Below are positions 1 to 3,988 of a stretch of 6,254 nucleotides of DNA, piece by piece; the stretch's first letter is position 1, and each line of letters opens with the position of its first letter. Where the stretch lies: contig RFHN01000185.1 of assembly GCA_003695835.1 (NCBI GenBank), positions 1-6,254 on the forward strand, given 5' to 3'. The translations under genes and the position numbers were made by a program. The stretch is from Armatimonadota bacterium. Its GTDB lineage: Bacteria > Armatimonadota > Fimbriimonadia > Fimbriimonadales > ATM1. The notes under the pieces are model-generated. The model made no database searches. It was not told the DNA's origin and was given only the letters and a program-made list of their open reading frames with translations.

Positions 1-97
1 CCTCGAGAGTTTCCTCCCGCCGGAGAACCAGAGCGAGGATCACGGCCAGACACGCGATTCCAATCAAAATCAGGTATTTTCTTTTCGAAGCATTCAT
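1..97 (-). CDS. N-terminus of a membrane-anchored protein (partial, runs off the window)
   Basis: Only the first 32 codons are visible; the gene continues past position 1. The start is the ATG at 97-95, which overlaps the TGA stop of the cysteine-rich gene (TGATG), so translation is probably coupled to it; no clear Shine-Dalgarno site precedes it. The peptide begins MNASKRKYLILIG: a short basic N-terminus, then a hydrophobic stretch at about residues 8-23, then charged RREE. This is the pattern of an uncleaved membrane anchor or a signal peptide. The other nearby ATG (93-91) meets a stop after seven codons, which supports the chosen frame. The function cannot be read from this fragment. Its position as last visible gene of the prepilin/cysteine-rich operon suggests an envelope role. 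Confidence 0.6.
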   Translation of the reverse strand, partial: MNASKRKYLILIGIACLAVILALVLRREETLE

Positions 98-504
98 CAG
101 AGACCGTAGCAATGGCCGTCCGTTCCGCAGGTCGAACCGGCACTGGCGTACAGGCGGCACTCCTTTGTCCAACCGGTTGGACAACACTTCCAGCGGCCAA
201 CCACCTGGTCGCACTGGATAGGGCTTGTCTCAACGCAGCAGTATCGGAACTTCGCGCCGTAGTGGTCGCCACCACACGGAGACGTTGCGGTGCCATGGCA
301 TTGGCCGCTGTCGACGCAGGTTGGATCTTCAGGAGGCTCAAGTACTCCTTGGCACGGGCGAGGCAGTTGGCTATTCGATTGCGTTGGTATAGCGGCCACA
401 GCAAATGCAATGGCCGCACCCAGAAACGCTGGACCTACGATACGGCGTGTCTCCTCAAGTGCTCGGCGTAGATTTCGATTCATCATTCGTTGGAGTTTCA
501 TCAT
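97..504 (-). CDS. Secreted or membrane-anchored cysteine-rich protein, 12 Cys
   Basis: A 135-residue protein that I do not recognise as a named family. The start at 504 is preferred because GGGAGG lies 5 nt upstream; an in-frame extension to 672 would overlap the prepilin-like gene and carries no better site. Residues 1-21 are basic and a hydrophobic segment at about 24-40 (GPAFLGAAIAFAVAAIP) looks like a signal peptide or anchor, with possible cleavage near residue 38-46. The exported part has 12 cysteines (51, 63, 69, 77, 89, 90, 98, 107, 108, 116, 126, 132), including CC pairs at 89-90 and 107-108, and none before residue 51. This even, dense set suggests a small disulfide-stabilised domain. 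The N-terminal layout recalls cysteine-rich exported peptides encoded beside thioredoxin-like proteins in other phyla, such as NVEALA-type proteins, but no homology is claimed. It could be a minor surface component, a secreted toxin or peptide, or a redox substrate. Confidence 0.72.
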   Translation of the reverse strand: MMKLQRMMNRNLRRALEETRRIVGPAFLGAAIAFAVAAIPTQSNSQLPRPCQGVLEPPEDPTCVDSGQCHGTATSPCGGDHYGAKFRYCCVETSPIQCDQVVGRWKCCPTGWTKECRLYASAGSTCGTDGHCYGL

Positions 505-509
505 TGGTA

Positions 510-515
510 CCTCCC
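510..515 (-). promoter_or_regulatory. Strong ribosome binding site deciding the cysteine-rich gene start
   Basis: On the minus strand GGGAGG sits 5 nt before the tandem ATG ATG at 504-499. It lies in the 26-nt gap after the prepilin-like gene's stop. It is the best Shine-Dalgarno match of the minus-strand operon and fixes the start at 504 rather than at the more upstream in-frame codon at 672. Confidence 0.75.
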
Positions 516-530
516 GTTTCTTGTCGTGTC

Positions 531-1142
531 TTAGTTCGGTGGGTCCGACCACCACTGCAGGAAGAAGGCGTTGCCTTCTTTCCGCCGATTCAGCGCTTGC
601 CCCGACAATAGCACCGAAAGCCCTCGCTTCTTCGTGCGGGCGCTCATCATGGAGGTGCCGGCGGGGTTGCAATAGGGATCCAAGAACGTCACCAAGTTTT
701 GGCGATATGTTTGGATATAGTTACCATATGTGGTTGCATTTCCGATGGACGACATGGCGGATGGACTGAAGAAATGCGGCGCGAAGGAGTACCACCCTCG
801 CACAAAGGTCGGCCCGGTGGAGAAGATAGTCGGATCGGCGCCACAAGGGGACTGCCAAAGCGCCGGTGTTACGCCGTAGGGCGCGAAGACGTCCCCTTCG
901 CTGGGTTCGGGCAGCCCCAAGCGGTAGTACGCTGAAGGACCGTCAAAGACGTCTGCCCCTCCCCAATCGTTCCGGTACAGCTCGAGCGCGGTCCACATCT
1001 GACGCAGGCCGGAGACGGACGTCCGAACCTTAGCAGCGTCCTTGGCCCTGAGGAATACGGGAGTCAGGAGCACCGCCACAATCGCGATAATCGCCAATAC
1101 GACCAGCGATTCGACAAGGGTCAAGGCTGATTGTCTTCTCAT
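531..1142 (-). CDS. Prepilin-like protein (type II secretion / type IV pilin N-terminal domain)
   Basis: A 203-residue protein with a class III signal: MRRQSA, then LTLVESLVVLAIIAIVAVLL and a hydrophobic helix to about residue 31. Glu11 matches the conserved Glu at +5 of mature pilins. The residue before the expected cleavage site is Ala6 instead of the usual Gly, and the first mature residue is Leu instead of Phe. The rest (LRAKDAAKVRTSVSGLRQMW...) is the amphipathic N-terminal alpha-spine typical of GspG-like pseudopilins, followed by a variable globular domain with Cys100 and Cys158 that could pair. The family is processed by a prepilin peptidase (PilD) at the inner membrane and assembles into pili or secretion pseudopili; neither machinery nor peptidase is in the window. 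GGAGG lies 8 nt upstream of the ATG, and the ATG overlaps the previous gene's TGA (ATGA). Pilin-like proteins of this shape are often multicopy and of unknown specific function. Confidence 0.85.
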   Translation of the reverse strand: MRRQSALTLVESLVVLAIIAIVAVLLTPVFLRAKDAAKVRTSVSGLRQMWTALELYRNDWGGADVFDGPSAYYRLGLPEPSEGDVFAPYGVTPALWQSPCGADPTIFSTGPTFVRGWYSFAPHFFSPSAMSSIGNATTYGNYIQTYRQNLVTFLDPYCNPAGTSMMSARTKKRGLSVLLSGQALNRRKEGNAFFLQWWSDPPN

Positions 1143-1681
1143 CGCTGCATCCTCCGAACAAACGAGGCCAAGCGCTCCCCCGGTCGCGCCACATCAACGA
1201 AAGAACCGTCTCGCGCCAGCCAGACCGCCACGCCAGTTCTCAATTGGGAGAACGAGGGATCCGAAGCATCCCGTCCCGCAAGAATCCGTAGGCGCTCGTC
1301 TCCAACCAGTGCCTTGGGCACGTCCTCGAGACGAGAATGGATCACGACCACAATACTTGACTCGACGGCGGGTAGCGACCTACGAAAGGCTTGTGGATCG
1401 AAGCATGCGCCACAGGCGAGCGGTACAACTAAGAACTGGCCTTGCCTTCTGATCGGCCGTCCAAAACTATCCACCGTCGGCACGCTCAGGCGGGCGCCTT
1501 TTGGCAATTCGAACGCGGGGTGGGCTCCGAGTTCAGTCCCGGAATGGACGGGCAACGCGATATCTGGCCGATAAAGCCGCATGAGAGCGAGGAATAAAGC
1601 CACGATCCCTGTCAGGAGAACCAGATAAGCTAGCGCGTCGCGCTCCAGACGGGACATTCGGAATTGCCGGACCAACCTCAT
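1139..1681 (-). CDS. Membrane-anchored thioredoxin-like (redoxin/MauD-like) protein
   Basis: A 180-residue protein with a basic N-terminus, one transmembrane segment at about residues 16-37, and an extracytoplasmic domain. Within the domain, KGARLSVPTVDSFGRPI (about 61-77) resembles the N-terminal strand region of redoxins. FLVVPLACGACFD (about 83-95) places a CGAC motif (Cys90, Cys93) after a beta-strand, as in thioredoxin folds. A second strand (IVVVIHS) and a final strand pair with turn (VAVWLARDGSFVDV, about 151-164) complete the pattern. The conserved cis-proline expected before the last strand pair appears to be replaced around Gly150. The role is probably thiol-disulfide exchange outside the cytoplasm; the cysteine-rich protein two genes downstream is an obvious candidate client (inference). 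No Shine-Dalgarno site precedes ATG 1681. A -10-like element ends 6 nt upstream, suggesting a leaderless message. Met9 at 1657 is a possible alternative start. It overlaps the prepilin-like gene by 4 nt. Confidence 0.65.
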   Translation of the reverse strand: MRLVRQFRMSRLERDALAYLVLLTGIVALFLALMRLYRPDIALPVHSGTELGAHPAFELPKGARLSVPTVDSFGRPIRRQGQFLVVPLACGACFDPQAFRRSLPAVESSIVVVIHSRLEDVPKALVGDERLRILAGRDASDPSFSQLRTGVAVWLARDGSFVDVARPGERLASFVRRMQR

Positions 1682-1687
1682 GGTATT

Positions 1688-1718
1688 AGTTTACCGTACC
1701 CCCCCCCGTTTATGTTAA
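1688..1718 (-). promoter_or_regulatory. Putative promoter of the redoxin/prepilin/Cys-rich operon, with G9 spacer tract
   Basis: Read on the minus strand, TTAACA (1718-1713, 5 of 6 matches to TTGACA) and TAAACT (1693-1688) are separated by 19 bp, a spacer that contains nine consecutive G (1707-1699). The -10 ends 6 nt before ATG 1681, so transcription would start at or next to the start codon and give a leaderless mRNA, matching the lack of a Shine-Dalgarno site. The spacer is two longer than the usual 17. An activator or a shorter G tract would be expected to raise activity (inference). Confidence 0.4.
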
Positions 1719-1734
1719 GATTTGGTTAAGATTT
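1714..1734. repeat. Two 10-bp direct repeats with 11-bp period (Pho-box-like operator candidate)
   Basis: GTTAAGATTT occurs at 1714-1723 and again at 1725-1734 on the plus strand, with one base between. Read on the operon's strand this is AAATCTTAAC twice, so CTTAAC recurs every 11 bp, one helical turn. OmpR/PhoB-type response regulators bind direct repeats with this period, and TTAACA-like half-sites are known for Bacillus PhoP. One copy overlaps the putative -35 of the redoxin operon. The match is visible; the regulator is inferred. Confidence 0.45.
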
Positions 1735-1744
1735 CCTCCGTGGC

Positions 1745-2170
1745 TCACTCGCCGGTGAACTCGATATCCACTTTGGGCTTGTTCTCATCGCGCTCCCAAC
1801 CGACGGCCGGCCGCTCGACGTTCTCTCGGATGGATTCCAGCCGGACGCGAAGGACGTCGTCATTCGGGTGAAAGCGATAGAGTCTCTCGGCAACGGGCAA
1901 CGCCTCCTCGAATTTGCGCAGGCGCATGCGAACGTCAATCAGCTCCATGGCGACATCGTACTGCGAATCGTCCGCCGCTAAGCTGACGGCCAGGTGCTCT
2001 TCCGCGAGGGACAAAGCGCCGATCCTCTCGTAGGCGCGTCCGATGAGCGCGTTCGCCTGGATGTCGTTTCCGTATTTCTTGAGGTATTGCCGCAAAAGAC
2101 CGATCGCGGCGTCGGTTTCTCCCTTGTCGAGTAACGATTGCGCTTGCCGAAGAACCTTTTGCCTATCCAT
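1745..2170 (-). CDS. Small TPR (tetratricopeptide repeat) protein
   Basis: A 141-residue protein that is mostly helical repeats, with no signal peptide, so it is likely cytoplasmic. Three TPR-like units can be seen: about residues 3-36 (LRQAQSLLDKGETDAAIGLL), 37-70 (ANALIGRAYERIGALSLAEEHL) and 71-104 (AMELIDVRMRLRKFEEALPVAERL). Each has the small/large residue alternation of helix A and the Ala-rich start of helix B. A charged, proline-containing tail of about 25 residues follows (ERPAVGWERDENKPKVD). TPR units bind protein partners; no partner can be named. No convincing Shine-Dalgarno site precedes ATG 2170. It is divergent from glnA across about 320 bp and separated by 63 nt from the redoxin gene, which seems to have its own promoter, so membership in that operon is possible but not certain. 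No terminator is seen after its stop. Confidence 0.78.
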   Translation of the reverse strand: MDRQKVLRQAQSLLDKGETDAAIGLLRQYLKKYGNDIQANALIGRAYERIGALSLAEEHLAVSLAADDSQYDVAMELIDVRMRLRKFEEALPVAERLYRFHPNDDVLRVRLESIRENVERPAVGWERDENKPKVDIEFTGE

Positions 2171-2213
2171 ATCGTGTGAGCCGACGCCCGTCTTGCCCTA
2201 CCTATCTTACTCA

Positions 2214-2249
2214 GTTTGGACGCTGGAGAATCCCAAACGTGCCAGCGTC
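2214..2249. repeat. Interleaved inverted repeats between the divergent TPR and glnA genes
   Basis: GTTTGG (2214-2219) is complementary to CCAAAC (2233-2238), and GACGCTGG (2219-2226) to CCAGCGTC (2242-2249). The arms alternate a-b-a'-b'. As DNA these could be operator sites for a dimeric regulator. If transcribed they would make an H-type pseudoknot. They lie about 55 bp upstream of the glnA -35 and 44 bp upstream of the TPR start codon. Apart from these, 2171-2303 shows only a weak TAAGAT -10-like element on the minus strand (2209-2204). Confidence 0.4.
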
Positions 2250-2303
2250 GAAGCGACCGAGCGGGATGCGAACAGACCCGATCGCGCGCAGCGGCGGTGG
2301 GGG

Positions 2304-2331
2304 TTGACATCATTGGCAAATCGGGTATCCT
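2304..2331 (+). promoter_or_regulatory. Sigma70-type promoter of glnA
   Basis: A perfect TTGACA (-35, 2304-2309), a 16-bp spacer, and TATCCT (-10, 2326-2331; 4 of 6 matches). The expected transcription start is about 2338, giving a leader of about 150 nt before glnA. No sigma54 -24/-12 pair is evident, unlike nitrogen-regulated glnA promoters of proteobacteria. Confidence 0.65.
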
Positions 2332-2334
2332 ATA

Positions 2335-2491
2335 GTCCCGTGAGGCCACGGGGAGGACCCGCCAGAAACGAACCGATTTCCGCAGGGACGCCGGAGAGGC
2401 TCGGCGTCCCTGTCTCTTTGGGGGGTGCGATTCTGACGGAACCCCCTCTCCGTCGCAGCCGATCTCTTCAGGAGGAGAACACGAACCAACC
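2335..2491 (+). ncRNA. Structured glnA mRNA leader (candidate cis-regulatory RNA)
   Basis: Four self-complementary elements are visible. H1: CCCGTG/CACGGG (2337-2342 with 2347-2352, loop AGGC), optionally with GTCC/GGAC (2335-2338 with 2355-2358). H2: an 11-bp perfect stem, 2383-2393 with 2402-2412. H3a: GGGGGGT/ACCCCCT (2420-2426 with 2441-2447). H3b: GACGGA/TCCGTC (2435-2440 with 2449-2454). H3a and H3b use overlapping bases, so they exclude each other. CGGAGAGG (2392-2399, H2 loop region) is exactly complementary to CCTCTCCG (2445-2452). The 5' part, AGTCCCGTGAGGC, resembles the PyrR-binding loop of pyrimidine-operon attenuators. I do not recognise a full match to a known glutamine or glnA riboswitch. 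If transcription starts as late as 2338, the first bases of the PyrR-like core would be missing. The structures were found by eye, without energy calculation. Confidence 0.45.
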
Positions 2492-2495
2492 ATGA
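2340..2495 (+). CDS. Possible leader peptide / upstream ORF of glnA (51 codons)
   Basis: A GTG at 2340, only 8 nt after the promoter -10 and so near the predicted 5' end of the mRNA, opens a 51-codon frame. It crosses the whole leader and stops at TGA 2493-2495, overlapping the glnA ATG (ATGA). The end of the peptide is LQEENTNQP, rich in Gln, Asn and Glu. AGGAGG, the leader's best Shine-Dalgarno sequence, lies inside it and 16 nt from the glnA ATG. Against a real peptide: its third-position GC (about 63%) is like the leader's average and not strongly biased, and the same frame stays open far upstream of the promoter, so openness alone means little. Treat it as a hypothesis. Confidence 0.22.
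   Translation: MRPRGGPARNEPISAGTPERLGVPVSLGGAILTEPPLRRSRSLQEENTNQP
2383..2419 (+). terminator. Terminator-like hairpin inside the glnA leader (attenuator candidate)
   Basis: CAGGGACGCCG (2383-2393) pairs perfectly with CGGCGTCCCTG (2402-2412) around an 8-nt loop, followed by TCTCTTT (2413-2419). The stem is as strong as an intrinsic terminator but the U-tract is interrupted, so termination may be partial. GTCCC at 2335-2339 could pair with GGGAC at 2385-2389, an alternative that would break the stem. Confidence 0.4.
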
Positions 2496-3937
2496 GCAGC
2501 ACCATGACGAACGACCCCACTGGCATGAGCCCGAAAGACGCAGTCCAATTCGCGCAAGAGCACGATGCGGTGATGGTGGACTTTCGGTTTACCGACCTTC
2601 CCGGGACTTGGCAACACTTCTCGATGCCGATCTCGATGCTGACCGAGGACCTCTTCCTCGAAGGCATCGGCTTCGACGGATCGAGCATCCGAGGATTCCA
2701 GTCCATCAACGAGTCCGACATGCTTCTCGTTCCGGACTCTTCGACGATCTTCATGGATCCGTTCACCGAGGTGCCGACCGCGGTACTCATCTGTAACGTG
2801 GAGGATCCGCTGACCCGCGAGCCCTACACCCGCGACGCGCGCTACGTGGCGCAGAAGGCCGAACAGTATCTGCGGCAAACCGGCATCGCCGATACCGCCT
2901 ACTTCGGCCCTGAGGCCGAGTTCTTCCTCTTCGACCACGTCGAGTATCGCTCGGAAGGCCACGCGGCCGGTTACCGCCTCGACAGCCAAGAGGGGGCGTG
3001 GAATTCATCGAAGAGCACGGATAACCTCGGCTACACCTTGCGCCCGAAGGGCGGCTACTTCCCGTGTCCGCCGAGCGACCGGCTTCAGGACGTGCGCACC
3101 GAGATGGTACTGAACCTGATGAACGCCGGCATCGAGGTCGAGGTTCACCACCACGAAGTCGGTGGCGCGGGTCAATGCGAGATTGACATGCGCTTCGACG
3201 AACTCGTCAGGGTCGCCGACAAACTTCAAAAGTACAAGTACATCGTCAAGAACACGGCGTTCGAGTTCAACATGACCGCCACGTTCATGCCCAAGCCCCT
3301 CTTCGGAGACAACGGAAGCGGCATGCACGTTCACAGCAGTCTCTGGAAGAACGGGGAGAACCTGATGTACGACGAAGCGGGCTACGCCGGACTGAGCGAC
3401 GCCGCGCGATGGTACGTCGGAGGCATCCTCAAGCACGCGGCGGCGCTGCTCGCGTTCACGAACCCGACGACGAACAGCTACCGGCGGTTGGTGCCCGGCT
3501 ACGAGGCTCCGATCAACCTCGTCTACAGCCAGCGCAACCGTTCGGCATGCGTGCGGATCCCGATGTACAGCAAGAGCCCGAAGTCGAAGCGGATCGAGTT
3601 CCGCGCTCCGGACCCTTCGTGCAATCCGTACCTTGCCTTCGCCGCCATCCTGATGGCCGGCCTGGACGGAATCGAGAACCGAATCGAGCCGCCTGATCCC
3701 ATCGACAAGGACCTGTACGATCTCCCGCCGCTCGAGCGGAAGAACATCCCTCAAACGCCGCACACCCTCGAGAGCGCCCTCAACGCTCTCGCAGAGGACC
3801 ACGACTGGCTGATGAAGGGAGATGTGTTCACGCAGGACCTCATCGAGTACTACATTGACTACAAGATGAAGAACGAGGTGGAGGCCGTGCTGCTGCGCCC
3901 GCATCCGCACGAGTTCTATCTCTACTTCGACATCTAA
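2492..3937 (+). CDS. glnA: Glutamine synthetase, type I-beta
   Basis: Makes glutamine from glutamate, ammonia and ATP in the cytoplasm, as a dodecamer in this family; it is the main entry of ammonia into amino acids and nucleotides. Its 481 residues compare with 469 in E. coli. N-terminal beta-grasp: about 16-110, with GFDGSSIRGF and NESDMLL. Catalytic domain: metal and glutamate ligands in GPEAEFF (Glu141, Glu143) and HEVGGAGQCE (Glu222, Glu230), NGSGMHVHSS (His279), RLVPGYEAP (Glu338), the arginine-rich RNRSACVRIP (about 348-357) and KRIEFRAPDP (about 366-375). Tyr409 in DKDLYDLPP matches the adenylylation tyrosine of GSI-beta enzymes, so control by GlnE is likely; GlnE is not in the window. 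ATG 2492 gives about 11 extra residues; Met12 (2525) aligns better with relatives, but neither has a well-spaced ribosome site. AGGAGG is 16 nt upstream. The gene is monocistronic, with its own promoter and terminator. Confidence 0.97.
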   Translation: MSSTMTNDPTGMSPKDAVQFAQEHDAVMVDFRFTDLPGTWQHFSMPISMLTEDLFLEGIGFDGSSIRGFQSINESDMLLVPDSSTIFMDPFTEVPTAVLICNVEDPLTREPYTRDARYVAQKAEQYLRQTGIADTAYFGPEAEFFLFDHVEYRSEGHAAGYRLDSQEGAWNSSKSTDNLGYTLRPKGGYFPCPPSDRLQDVRTEMVLNLMNAGIEVEVHHHEVGGAGQCEIDMRFDELVRVADKLQKYKYIVKNTAFEFNMTATFMPKPLFGDNGSGMHVHSSLWKNGENLMYDEAGYAGLSDAARWYVGGILKHAAALLAFTNPTTNSYRRLVPGYEAPINLVYSQRNRSACVRIPMYSKSPKSKRIEFRAPDPSCNPYLAFAAILMAGLDGIENRIEPPDPIDKDLYDLPPLERKNIPQTPHTLESALNALAEDHDWLMKGDVFTQDLIEYYIDYKMKNEVEAVLLRPHPHEFYLYFDI

Positions 3938-3945
3938 ACTCTGCG

Positions 3946-3984
3946 CGATGGGCGCTGTTTGCGCAGCGCCCATCGTATCTTTTT
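3946..3984 (+). terminator. Intrinsic terminator of glnA
   Basis: CGATGGGCGCTG (3946-3957) pairs perfectly over 12 bp with CAGCGCCCATCG (3964-3975), loop TTTGCG, followed by TATCTTTTT. It begins 9 nt after the glnA stop. Its T-tract ends 5 nt before the next gene's ATG. The reverse direction lacks a U-tract, so it serves glnA only. Confidence 0.9.
3976..3981 (+). promoter_or_regulatory. Possible -10 element for a leaderless message of the LolA-like gene
   Basis: TATCTT, formed by the end of the glnA terminator, lies 7 nt before ATG 3989, the spacing expected when transcription starts on the start codon. There is no recognisable -35 at 16-18 bp and no Shine-Dalgarno site. The element could simply be the terminator's T-tract. 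Confidence 0.2.
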
Positions 3985-3988
3985 CGTG

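Noticed and set aside
505..672. N-terminal extension of the cysteine-rich protein to a start at 672
   Set aside because: It would overlap most of the prepilin-like gene's 3' end, whereas GGGAGG with 5-nt spacing marks the start at 504.
290..769. Plus-strand open frame opposite the cysteine-rich and prepilin-like genes
   Set aside because: It is antisense to two supported genes and its product has no coherent motif.
1735..1739. GGAGG on the minus strand as a ribosome site for a small gene between the TPR and redoxin genes
   Set aside because: No ATG, GTG or TTG lies at a usable distance downstream.
2304..2335. Sigma54 promoter for glnA
   Set aside because: TTGGCA is present at 2313-2318, but there is no TTGC/TGC -12 element at the required distance. 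The TTGACA/TATCCT pair explains the region better.
2335..2491. Known glnA-type glutamine riboswitch
   Set aside because: The conserved core that I recall for that class is not found; only the fragment GACGGAA resembles it.
1978..2790. Minus-strand open frame of 270 codons spanning the divergent region and the glnA 5' end
   Set aside because: It overlaps the TPR gene in another frame, the glnA promoter and the glnA coding start. The product has no domain-like pattern.
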